Source: Nitrososphaerota archaeon
GTDB lineage: Archaea; Thermoproteota; EX4484-205; JAAOZO01
Direction: 5' to 3'
Length of the DNA stretch: 22,197 bases
NCBI GenBank assembly: GCA_011605715.1
Contig: JAAOZO010000143.1
Span: 1 to 22,197 of the forward strand
Shown: positions 15,520 through 21,655 of the stretch, piece by piece
Layout of the letters: each line of letters starts with the position of its first letter
How positions within the stretch are numbered: position 1 is the first letter of the stretch
The notes under the pieces: generated by a model
Database searches by the model: none
Seen by the model: the letters and a program-made list of their open reading frames with translations, nothing else
What the model was told of the DNA's origin: nothing
Program-made: the position numbers and the translations under genes

Positions 15520-16698
15520 ATGAACAAATTTGAAAACGAGATAAAAGATAATTTAGACCTTAAAGATGTAAAAAATAAGCGGCCTTCAAAATATGCTGGG
15601 CTAGACTCTGAAGGAATAAGTTTAGGCCTAGCAGAATCTGATTTTGAGATGCCAAAGGAAGTAAAAGAACAAATCATAGATGCTGTAGTCAATGGAAGGT
15701 ACCATTATGAGTTTGAAGGAGTACCGGAATTTTTAGAGGCAGCGAAGGAAAAATTACGTAGATTTAATAACATCGATGCCGAGGAAAAAGAAATTCTACC
15801 TATAGCAGGTGGAATGAATGGAATATGGCTAACGTATAAAGTTTTGTTAAGGCCAGGAGATAGAGTAATAGTAGTAACACCAAACTACCCTCCGATATTT
15901 GGACATCCAAAAGAAGTGTCTCAAGCAGAGGCTGTGGAAGTAAAAACAAAAAATGATTTTCATTTGGATATCGACGCTATTGAAAAAGCAATTTCAGAAA
16001 AAGTAAGGATTATTTCTATTTGTAATCCGAACAACCCATCTGGAGCAGTCTATACTAAAGAAGAACTAGAGCAATTAGCAGATGTTGCACAAAAACATAA
16101 CCTTCTTGTGTTTTCAGATGAACTTTACGAAAATTTAACTTACGATGGAAGGAAGCACACAAGCATAGCGTCTCTAGACAGTATGCAAGAAAGAACAATT
16201 ACAGTTTTTGCGTTTACGAAGACTTACGGAATGTCGGGGTTAAGAATAGGATACTTAGTTGCCAATAAAGAAATAGTAGAAAAAATGAAAGCAGAGAATT
16301 CTCGTGTCCTTATACATCCAGGAACAATAGAACAGTTAGCAGCTGCAGCTGCTCTTAAGAAATGTAACTACTATGTGGAAGCTCTAAGAAGCTACCTTGA
16401 AAGTGTTAGAAAACACTTTATAAGTAAGCTAAATCAAATTTCTGGAGTGAAAGCGGCATTACCAGAAGGCACATTCTTTGCTTTTCCAGATTTAAGTTTC
16501 TTGTTTACAGACGACAGAAAAGCTGCAGAGTATTTAGAGAAAGAAGCAAAAGTTAGAGTTTACAGCGGAAGTGGATTTGGCAGAGGAGGAGAAGGCCACG
16601 TACGCATGAACTTCTGTACTACTAAGAAAGTTATTGACGAAGCAACAGAAAGAATTCATCGCGCCCTAATGCTTTTAGGACCAAGGCGACTAGGTTGA
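15520..16698 (+). CDS. Class I/II PLP-dependent aminotransferase
   Basis: A fold-type I aminotransferase (aspartate/alanine aminotransferase-like). Landmarks are 'LPIAGGMNGIWLTYKVLLRP', 'TPNYPPIFGH', 'ICNPNNPSGAVYTKEEL', 'VFSDELYENLTYDG' and the PLP lysine in 'AFTKTYGMSGLRIGYL' (K239 counting from GTG 15505). The C-terminal carboxylate-binding arginine lies in 'GHVRMNFCTT'. Two starts are possible: GTG 15505 with five extra residues, or ATG 15520, which fits the TATA spacing. The amino-acid specificity cannot be read. It follows the DegT gene after 75 nt in the same frame, and could supply amino donor or process the product. Confidence 0.92.
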   Translation: MNKFENEIKDNLDLKDVKNKRPSKYAGLDSEGISLGLAESDFEMPKEVKEQIIDAVVNGRYHYEFEGVPEFLEAAKEKLRRFNNIDAEEKEILPIAGGMNGIWLTYKVLLRPGDRVIVVTPNYPPIFGHPKEVSQAEAVEVKTKNDFHLDIDAIEKAISEKVRIISICNPNNPSGAVYTKEELEQLADVAQKHNLLVFSDELYENLTYDGRKHTSIASLDSMQERTITVFAFTKTYGMSGLRIGYLVANKEIVEKMKAENSRVLIHPGTIEQLAAAAALKKCNYYVEALRSYLESVRKHFISKLNQISGVKAALPEGTFFAFPDLSFLFTDDRKAAEYLEKEAKVRVYSGSGFGRGGEGHVRMNFCTTKKVIDEATERIHRALMLLGPRRLG

Positions 16699-16774
16699 AC
16701 TTTAGTGTGGCTTTGAAATAGCTACATTGTGTAACTAGCTTTATTGAGTAGTTGAGGCTTCTCATCTTTTCAAA

Positions 16775-16813
16775 AAGTTTAAATTTATAGTACTTTTAGA
16801 TAAGTTTAAATTT
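16775..16813 (+). promoter_or_regulatory. mtrH promoter: TATA box plus duplicated AAGTTTAAATTT
   Basis: The 12-mer AAGTTTAAATTT occurs at 16775-16786 and again at 16802-16813, a 27-bp period. The first copy runs on into TTTATAG and forms the TATA box (centre about 16784), 28 bp before the TTG start. The second overlaps the start codon, where it could be an operator or an alternative TATA element. Confidence 0.5.
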
Positions 16814-17711
16814 GTTCAAGTTTAAGAAAGAGCAAAAGATTTTTGAAATTGGAGGTATAAAGGTAGGAGGACAGCCCGGAGAACTACCTACAGTCTTAAT
16901 AGGGAGTATTTTCCATGAAGGGCATAACATAGTTAAGGATAGAAAACTTGGGATATTTGACAAAAGTAAAGCTGAACACTTAATTAAAGTTCAGGAAGAA
17001 CTTTCTGAGAAAACAGGAGTTCCATGTATGGTAGATATCGTAGGAGAATACCCAGAAACACTTAAAAAGTATATTGAATTTGTATCAGGAATTACAAACT
17101 CACCCTTTCTGGTAAACGGTCCAGAGAAATCAGTTAGAATAGCTGCTGCAAAATATGTAGTCGAATCTGGTTTAGAAAATAGAGCGATCTACAACTCAAT
17201 AAATTACACTTTAACGAAAGATGAAATAGAAGCTATTAAAGAACTTAGACTAAAAGCCGCTATTGTTCAAGCTTTTAACCCAAGAAACCCATACTCCCAA
17301 GGTATGATTTCAAAGTTGAAAGAGCTACTTAGAGAGGCTTCAGAAGCAGGAATAGAAAAAACATTGGTACTAACACCTGTTTTAGATGTACCAAGCATAA
17401 GCCTTGGAGTTCGAGGAATATACTTAGCCAAAGAAGAGTTTGGACTCCCAACAGGAATTGCTCCACTTGGAGTAATTGGAAAATGGAGCAAAATAAAAAA
17501 ATTTGGAGAACAAACTAAGAAAACATATCGTGCCAGTATAACTACACTATCACAATGTATGGGAGCTAACTTCATAATTTACGGTTCTTTAGCTAAAGCA
17601 AAGGAAATTTTTCCAGTATGCGCAATGGTTGATGCACTCATTGCATACAACGCTAGAAGCTTTGGAATAAAGCCGATAACTAAGAATCATCCATTGTACA
17701 AAGTTTTCTAA
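16812..17711 (+). CDS. mtrH: MtrH-family tetrahydromethanopterin methyltransferase subunit
   Basis: A 299-aa protein close to MtrH, the subunit of the methyl-H4MPT:coenzyme M methyltransferase that moves the methyl group from methyl-tetrahydro(methano)pterin to a corrinoid. The hallmark start 'FEIGGIKVGGQPGELPTVLI' is followed by 'HEGHNIVKDRKLGIFDK', 'KVQEELSEKTGVPCMVDIVG' and 'ENRAIYNSINYTL', in family order and at full length. No mtrA-G genes accompany it, so it is a stand-alone homologue. Such proteins usually team with a separate corrinoid protein or methyltransferase. The start is TTG 16812, with a TATA box 28 bp upstream and no SD, hence a probable leaderless TTG. It sits between an aminotransferase and a xylose isomerase, which is unusual. 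Confidence 0.9.
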   Translation: MFKFKKEQKIFEIGGIKVGGQPGELPTVLIGSIFHEGHNIVKDRKLGIFDKSKAEHLIKVQEELSEKTGVPCMVDIVGEYPETLKKYIEFVSGITNSPFLVNGPEKSVRIAAAKYVVESGLENRAIYNSINYTLTKDEIEAIKELRLKAAIVQAFNPRNPYSQGMISKLKELLREASEAGIEKTLVLTPVLDVPSISLGVRGIYLAKEEFGLPTGIAPLGVIGKWSKIKKFGEQTKKTYRASITTLSQCMGANFIIYGSLAKAKEIFPVCAMVDALIAYNARSFGIKPITKNHPLYKVF

Positions 17712-17744
17712 AAGTTGTTCTAAAAACGAAAGTTGACTATAAAA

Positions 17745-17753
17745 CTTTAAATA
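17745..17753 (+). promoter_or_regulatory. TATA box for the xylose isomerase gene
   Basis: CTTTAAATA is centred about 37 bp upstream of ATG 17786, giving a leader near 10 nt. It shows the isomerase has a promoter separate from mtrH. Confidence 0.5.
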
Positions 17754-17785
17754 CTTTTACTACAAACTTCTCATAAGAACCGAAA

Positions 17786-18832
17786 ATGAATGGAAAGAAA
17801 ACTGAGTATAAATTTTCATTTGGAGTCTGGAACATAAATGAAGGTTCAGATCCATTTGGGCCTCCAGTTAGAGAGCCTTACAGCTTTGAGGAAAAACTTG
17901 GATTTTATAAGAAGCTTGGATTTGACGGAATTCAGTTTCACGATGATGATGTTGTACCTAGAATAAATGAACTATCCCACGATCAAATTATAAGCAGAGC
18001 AAGACAAGTTAAAAAACTTTTAGATAGCCACGGTTTAGTGACAGAGTTTGTTGCGCCAAGATTGTGGGAAGACCCGAAAACAATAGATGGAGCGTTTACA
18101 TCAAATAGACAAGAAGAAAGAGAATACGCAATCAAAAGAGCTTTAACTACTATAGACATTGCAAAAGAGCTTGGAACCAATAAAGTAGTACTTTGGCTAG
18201 CACGCGAAGGAACTTATATTCGAGAATCAAAGGATCCAAAAGTTGCTTTTGATAGAATAACGTATGCCGTCAACAAAATGCTGGAATATGATAAGGAAAT
18301 TAAGATTCTTGTAGAACCAAAACCAAATGAGCCAATGGATCAAGCATACATACCAACAGTAGGTCATGCTATAGCATTAGCATATAAAACTATCGATCCA
18401 TCTAGAGTAGGTGTATTAATTGAAAGCGCACATTGCATCTTAGCAGGGCTTGATCCATCCGACGAGATGGCTTATGCATTATGGCACAATAAGTTGTGGA
18501 GTGTCCATCTAAACGATCAAAATGGATTAAAGTTTGATGAAGACAGAGCCTTTGGTTCTGTTGACTTAAGAAGGGCCTTCAACCAAGTTAGAGTTTTGGA
18601 AGAAGGAGGCTATGGTAGAAATGGAGAATTTGTTGGACTTGATGTTAAAGCACTAAGAACTCAACCTAGAGAAATTTCAACTAAGCATATATCTAATAGT
18701 CGAGAACTTTTTCTATACTTATTGGAGAAAGTTCGAACTTTAGACAGGAAAAAGGAAAAAGAATTCATTGAAGCTAGAGACTACGAAGGACTAGATAACT
18801 TCATACTAAAGCATTTGATGGGCATTAATTAA
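17786..18832 (+). CDS. xylA: Xylose isomerase-type TIM-barrel sugar isomerase
   Basis: A 348-aa aldose-ketose isomerase. The residues known in bacterial xylose isomerase line up at nearly the same numbers. His52 and Asp55 come from 'FHDDDVVP', Trp137 from 'VLWLAREG', and Glu177 and Lys179 from 'VEPKPNEP'. Glu213 and His216 come from 'IESAHCILAG', Asp244 from 'HLNDQ', Asp251 and Asp253 from 'FDEDRAFG', and Asp286 from 'VGLDVKALR'. Both metal sites and the ring-opening His/Asp pair are therefore complete. It is shorter than the 380-390 aa bacterial enzymes, mainly at the C-terminus and in loops. The substrate may be another aldose. It lies 75 nt after mtrH, with its own TATA box, and upstream of an aldolase. 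Confidence 0.87.
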   Translation: MNGKKTEYKFSFGVWNINEGSDPFGPPVREPYSFEEKLGFYKKLGFDGIQFHDDDVVPRINELSHDQIISRARQVKKLLDSHGLVTEFVAPRLWEDPKTIDGAFTSNRQEEREYAIKRALTTIDIAKELGTNKVVLWLAREGTYIRESKDPKVAFDRITYAVNKMLEYDKEIKILVEPKPNEPMDQAYIPTVGHAIALAYKTIDPSRVGVLIESAHCILAGLDPSDEMAYALWHNKLWSVHLNDQNGLKFDEDRAFGSVDLRRAFNQVRVLEEGGYGRNGEFVGLDVKALRTQPREISTKHISNSRELFLYLLEKVRTLDRKKEKEFIEARDYEGLDNFILKHLMGIN

Positions 18833-18892
18833 GCAAAAATAGCTCTTAAAAAAGAATAATTTAGCATCGTCTTTTGATATTTATCTTAAACG

Positions 18893-18900
18893 TTTATAAA
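18893..18900 (+). promoter_or_regulatory. TATA box for the class I aldolase
   Basis: TTTATAAA is centred about 34 bp before ATG 18930. The short leader contains AAAAAGG at 18914-18920, a weak SD. Confidence 0.55.
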
Positions 18901-18929
18901 GTGCTCTTACTAAAAAAGGTTTAATAAAA

Positions 18930-19691
18930 ATGCCAAGTATTGGAAAGAGATTAAGATTAAGTCGTTTAACTAGGAAAGATGGAAAAACACTAATTGTAGC
19001 AATAGACCACGGCATAGTTGGAATAACCGAAGGTATAGAAAACGTTTTAGGTGTTGTAGAAAAAGTTATAGAAGGTAGCGCTGATGCAGTTCTAGTTAAC
19101 TTTGGTGTCGCAAGAAAAATTATCGAAAAATTTGGAGGGAGCGTTGCTATTGTTCTCACCATACCTTTCGATCCAAAGTACGTAGAATTGGCTGTAAAAA
19201 TGGGTGTAGATGCTGTAAAAACAACGTATTTTGGTCCTGTTCCACTCTCAGAAGATAAGTACAATAAATTTAGTGCCGTTGGACAAGCATGCGAAGAATG
19301 GGAAATTCCCTGGGTGGCTGAAGTTGTTCCAGTAGATGATCAAAATAAAACAATATTTGAAATTGAAATGATAAAAAAAGCCGCAAGGATAGGGTCTGAA
19401 CTTGGAGGAGATATAATAAAGACAGCTTATACGGGAACACCAAGTGACTACAGAAAAGTGATTGAAGCAAGTCTAGCACCAATAGTCATAATGGGTGGAC
19501 CAAAAATGGAAAATGTAAAAGATGTACTGCAGATAACTAAAGATAGTATAGATGCAGGAGCTATAGGAGGAGCAATCGGAAGGAATATATGGCAACATAA
19601 GGATTCTGTTAAAATGACTAGGGCCATAGTAAGCGTAATACACGAAAACGCTACAACAGAAGAAGCACTAGAAATACTAAATAGAACTTAA
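18930..19691 (+). CDS. Class I archaeal aldolase of the DhnA family (fructose-bisphosphate aldolase / ADH synthase type)
   Basis: A 253-aa Schiff-base aldolase. It opens 'RLSRLTRKDGKTLIVAIDHG' with the conserved D26-H27. The active-site lysine is K164 in 'GGDIIKTAYTG', followed by the phosphate-binding 'IVIMGGPK' and 'GAIGRNIWQHKD'. This fits archaeal fructose-bisphosphate aldolase and its close relative 2-amino-3,7-dideoxyheptulosonate (ADH) synthase, which starts aromatic amino-acid synthesis in many archaea. The second half ('AARIGSELGGDIIKTAYTG', 'RNIWQHKDSVKMTRAI', 'VIHENATTEEAL') strongly recalls the methanogen ADH synthase. I cannot separate the two activities by eye. The stop overlaps that of the convergent GNAT gene (TTAA, 19688-19691). 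Confidence 0.9.
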   Translation: MPSIGKRLRLSRLTRKDGKTLIVAIDHGIVGITEGIENVLGVVEKVIEGSADAVLVNFGVARKIIEKFGGSVAIVLTIPFDPKYVELAVKMGVDAVKTTYFGPVPLSEDKYNKFSAVGQACEEWEIPWVAEVVPVDDQNKTIFEIEMIKKAARIGSELGGDIIKTAYTGTPSDYRKVIEASLAPIVIMGGPKMENVKDVLQITKDSIDAGAIGGAIGRNIWQHKDSVKMTRAIVSVIHENATTEEALEILNRT

Positions 19692-20167
19692 GCATCTTTC
19701 TTTATTGGACCAAGGGTTTTTCTCATAATTAACTCGGAATAGCCCTTAACTATTGCATCAGGTATTTCTCCGACTTTCTTATAACCTAAGGAGCAATAGA
19801 ATCTTTGTGCATGTTTGTTGAATGAAGAAACAAGCAAAAATGAATTCTTTGAACGTTTAAAGATTAGTTTTTCTGCTCTGCTCATCAACTCTTTTCCAAT
19901 CCCAACTCCTCTGAAATTCTCGTGAACACCAAGTAACTTAATGTAGCCACCGAGTGGAAATGCTCCTTTTGGATAGAACACTATAAACCCAACAACTTTC
20001 TTATCTGCTTCTGCGACAATAGCTTTTCCGTTCTTTATACCATCTAACAAGCTTGTTCTTACTTCTTTCTTCGTAAACTTTAAAGTTTTCCAAGGTTCTG
20101 AAGTTAAAATTATTGGAGTACATTCTGCCACATCTTCTTTTTTCATTTTTCGATAAACTATTTTCAT
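19688..20167 (-). CDS. GNAT-family N-acetyltransferase
   Basis: A 159-aa single-domain acetyl-CoA-dependent acetyltransferase. The pyrophosphate-binding motif is FRGVGIGKEL (R86-x-x-G89-x-G91), preceded by the strand 'GGYIKLLGVHENF'. The C-terminal motif is 'HAQRFYCSLGYKKVGEI'. The opening 'VYRKMKKEDVAECTPIILTS' is typical for GNATs. The substrate is unknown and there is no RimI or aminoglycoside signature. The gene is monocistronic, with a TATA-like box about 30 bp upstream, and converges on the aldolase with overlapping stops. Confidence 0.9.
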   Translation of the reverse strand: MKIVYRKMKKEDVAECTPIILTSEPWKTLKFTKKEVRTSLLDGIKNGKAIVAEADKKVVGFIVFYPKGAFPLGGYIKLLGVHENFRGVGIGKELMSRAEKLIFKRSKNSFLLVSSFNKHAQRFYCSLGYKKVGEIPDAIVKGYSELIMRKTLGPIKKDA

Positions 20168-20190
20168 GATATAAAATTATCTTTAAGAGG

Positions 20191-20203
20191 AAATATAAAA
20201 GCC
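20191..20203 (-). promoter_or_regulatory. TATA-like box for the GNAT gene
   Basis: Minus-strand GGCTTTTATATTT is centred about 30 bp from ATG 20167, a nearly leaderless arrangement. Confidence 0.5.
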
Positions 20204-20371
20204 TTATTCACAGCTTGATGCAAGCGAAAAAAGAATAGAAACAAAGCTAACACCAGAAGAACTAAAAACTTAAAAAACGTTTTTGTCTAATGAGCATAGA
20301 AGGTTAATACTAACTTTTGGCACCATGATGAATATTTAATAGCATGGCTTCAATATTCGTTAAATTAGTTC

Positions 20372-20387
20372 GATTGTGTACACAATC
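20372..20387. repeat. Perfect 16-bp palindrome
   Basis: GATTGTGTACACAATC is its own reverse complement. It lies in the 243-nt gap between the end of padR and the GNAT promoter, about 170 bp upstream of that promoter, and has the form of a dimeric regulator site. Confidence 0.75.
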
Positions 20388-20410
20388 ACTTTAGTTGTTA
20401 GAGCGAAAAA

Positions 20411-20764
20411 CTAAGATGACAAGTAATCGATTAGAGGCTTTATTGATTCTATTGATTCTATTCTTTCCTTAAGGTATACTTCTCCTTCTTCAGTTACTCT
20501 GTAAACTTTTCTTGCAGGTCCACTTTGAGGAGTTTCCCATTGATAAGTAACTAACCCTTTAACTTCAAGCCTTTTCAACAAACCATAAATAAAACCTTCA
20601 GGTATTTTTCTGTTGAGTAGTTTAGAAAGTTCTTCTTCTATTTGATAGCCATGCATTTGACTTTTACTTAGCATTTTCAAAACAATGAGAGGCAGTAAAC
20701 CCCCTACAGGCATTGCCCAAGCGTGCATCGAACGATCATGAAAACGCGGGTGACGAAAAGGCAT
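20411..20764 (-). CDS. PadR-family transcriptional regulator
   Basis: A 117-aa PadR winged-helix repressor. The core reads 'LLPLIVLKMLSKSQMHGYQI', 'IPEGFIYGLLKRLEVKGLVT' and 'SGPARKVYRVTEEGEVYLKE', the family's standard helix-wing pattern. The N-terminal 20 residues are unusually rich in His, Arg and aromatics (MPFRHPRFHDRSMHAWAMP). The C-terminal helix has an Ile-Glu-Ser repeat encoded by a 9-bp tandem duplication (20442-20459). ATG 20764 is about 27 bp from a TATA box, so the mRNA is leaderless. It is divergent from the 57-aa microprotein gene, with symmetrical elements at both start sites. Autorepression and control of the microprotein are likely. Confidence 0.92.
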   Translation of the reverse strand: MPFRHPRFHDRSMHAWAMPVGGLLPLIVLKMLSKSQMHGYQIEEELSKLLNRKIPEGFIYGLLKRLEVKGLVTYQWETPQSGPARKVYRVTEEGEVYLKERIESIESIKPLIDYLSS

Positions 20765-20766
20765 AC

Positions 20767-20779
20767 CGTAAACGTTACG
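20767..20779 (-). promoter_or_regulatory. Candidate operator at the padR transcription start
   Basis: The arms CGTAA and TTACG flank ACG, between the padR TATA box and its predicted start site (about 20766). Binding here would block padR transcription. The sequence differs from the elements near the divergent gene. Confidence 0.35.
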
Positions 20780-20786
20780 TCTGCAC

Positions 20787-20796
20787 TTATAAAGGT
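20787..20796 (-). promoter_or_regulatory. TATA box for padR
   Basis: Minus-strand CCTTTATAAG is centred about 27 bp upstream of ATG 20764, so the padR message should be leaderless. Confidence 0.6.
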
Positions 20797-20800
20797 TACT

Positions 20801-20848
20801 TGGGTATCAAAGAAATCTTTATATACTGGTTATGGGTATCAATGATAC
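20801..20848 (+). promoter_or_regulatory. Microprotein promoter with duplicated TGGGTATCAA and a GTATCA-A-TGATAC palindrome
   Basis: TGGGTATCAA occurs at 20801-20810 and 20833-20842, 32 bp or about three helical turns apart, on either side of the TATA box CTTTATATACT (20817-20827). The second copy runs into the palindrome GTATCA-A-TGATAC (20836-20848), which covers the predicted transcription start near 20848. PadR proteins bind palindromes of this general ATAC/GTAT type, so this is a likely PadR operator. Confidence 0.55.
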
Positions 20849-20862
20849 TAGGTGAGAAAGAG

Positions 20863-21036
20863 ATGGGATGGTATAAATGGAGACACCACTACTATGCTCC
20901 GTGGGCATACGCACCAACACCTGAAGAAGAACTAGAACATCTAAAATATGCAAAAGCAGAGTTAGAGCTCAGACTTAAGTATGTTAACGATAGGATAGCA
21001 GAAATAGAAAAAATATTAGCAGAAAAGAAGCCATAG
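20863..21036 (+). CDS. 57-aa His/aromatic-rich microprotein with C-terminal coiled coil
   Basis: The start is ATG 20863, 6 nt after the SD GGTGAG (20851-20856) and behind the TATA box at 20817. Codons further upstream in the frame lie before the promoter and are excluded. The N-terminal 20 residues are rich in Trp, Tyr, His and Pro (MGWYKWRHHYYAPWAYAPTP). The remaining part is an acidic/basic amphipathic helix of about 35 residues (EEELEHLKYAKAELELRLKY, then VNDRIAEIEKILAEKK). The helix half resembles small DUF5320-like proteins that accompany archaeal regulators, but I cannot confirm this. The HH-Y-Y-W segment could bind metal, heme or an aromatic ligand. A strong terminator follows directly, so it is monocistronic and probably PadR-controlled. 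Confidence 0.75.
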   Translation: MGWYKWRHHYYAPWAYAPTPEEELEHLKYAKAELELRLKYVNDRIAEIEKILAEKKP

Positions 21037-21042
21037 AGGTCT

Positions 21043-21079
21043 AAATAAAAGTTTTTATTTTTTTATACTTTATTTTTTT
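21043..21079 (+). terminator. Hairpin plus T-runs after the microprotein gene
   Basis: AAATAAAA (21043-21050) and TTTTATTT (21053-21060) form an 8-bp AU stem with a 2-nt turn, followed by T4 and T7 runs up to 21079. It starts 6 nt after the stop codon. Confidence 0.65.
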
Positions 21080-21292
21080 AATGTACATGTTGCTTCAAAT
21101 ACACGCTATCTCGGGTTCAAAGTAAAAGAAATTTTACAAAGATAGGTACCCAGAAAACCTAGAGCTTTAGCTCTGAGATGAGTGGGCAAACTTAAATGTA
21201 AGTTCCTTACAAGAGTTTATAAGCATGTTACGCTGACCCCTGAAGTCTAAAAACGAAGGAAAAGCTGGAAGCTCTCGAATTAGTAGAGGACA
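21080..21292. other. Gene-free stretch with an orphan TATA-like box
   Basis: There is no ORF with a start codon. AGTTTATAAGC (21214-21224) is a good plus-strand TATA candidate, preceded by the palindrome GTAAG-TTC-CTTAC (21198-21210), yet no gene starts within 100 bp. AGAGC-TTTA-GCTCT near 21161-21174 could be a small hairpin. A short unexplained RNA or a decayed gene are the options. Confidence 0.3.
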
Positions 21293-21655
21293 TCACTTTG
21301 TACCACCCATTATGAATTTAATTACGACTCTTTTTCCCGAGAGGTATTCTAAGTCCAGTCTTATTGTAGGTTCTCGGAGAGCGCTTAAAGGTAGCCTATA
21401 GACGTGCGGACGAACGTTTTGAAGAAGATTTGGGTCTATATCGAATACTAAAAAATACTCAACTCGCTCTGGCATAGATTGATGCCATAAGTAGTAGTAT
21501 AGCACGGAATTTGGTGTGGTTGGACTTAAATCAGTGAAATACCAACCCTCGCCGTAAGAAGCGTCTACAACTCTTAGAAAATAAGAAGGTCTAAATTCTT
21601 TAGATCTCATAATTTCATCGTATTCACTTTTTGAAGTGTAGTAATACACGAACAT
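21293..21655 (-). CDS. HYD1-type ADP-ribosyltransferase domain protein (toxin-like)
   Basis: A 120-aa single-domain protein resembling the Tox-ART-HYD1 ADP-ribosyltransferase family. Family members start with a strand 'LYHYT', have a helix and then 'YGxGxYfTDi.P'. Here the start is 'FVYYYTSKSEYDEIMRSKEF', followed by 'ASYGEGWYFTDLSPTTP' (Tyr39, Asp42), then 'YFLVFDIDPNLLQNVRPHVY' and a C-terminal strand 'GKRVVIKFIMGG'. The first residue of the H-Y-D triad is Tyr5 instead of His, so activity could be changed or lost. The ATG is at 21655, with a strong GGAGGG SD 8 nt away. It overlaps the stop of a 53-aa ORF by one base (TAATG). The family assignment is from motif memory, not a search. Confidence 0.7.
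   Translation of the reverse strand: MFVYYYTSKSEYDEIMRSKEFRPSYFLRVVDASYGEGWYFTDLSPTTPNSVLYYYLWHQSMPERVEYFLVFDIDPNLLQNVRPHVYRLPLSALREPTIRLDLEYLSGKRVVIKFIMGGTK

Noticed and set aside
20199..20273. Open stretch ending SEKRIETKLTPEELKT and stop
   Set aside because: It has no start codon, an immediate upstream stop and lies in the GNAT promoter region; a chance frame is likely.
20442..20459. 9-bp tandem repeat ATTGATTCT in padR as a satellite
   Set aside because: There are only two full copies, in frame, coding an Ile-Glu-Ser repeat in a helix; a simple slippage duplication.
20713..20862. 50-residue N-terminal extension of the His/aromatic microprotein
   Set aside because: It runs through the padR start and both promoters; the SD and TATA position ATG 20863 as the start.
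21110..21122. GGGTTCAAA resembling a tRNA T-loop
   Set aside because: No acceptor, D or anticodon stems can be built around it.
21170..21245. C/D box small RNA (GAGATGAG with later CTGA boxes)
   Set aside because: The C box does not match RUGAUGA and the spacing between boxes is wrong.
21244..21315. Open stretch KTKEKLEALELVEDITLYHPL and stop
   Set aside because: There is no ATG, GTG or TTG start after the upstream TGA, and its end overlaps the ADP-ribosyltransferase gene.
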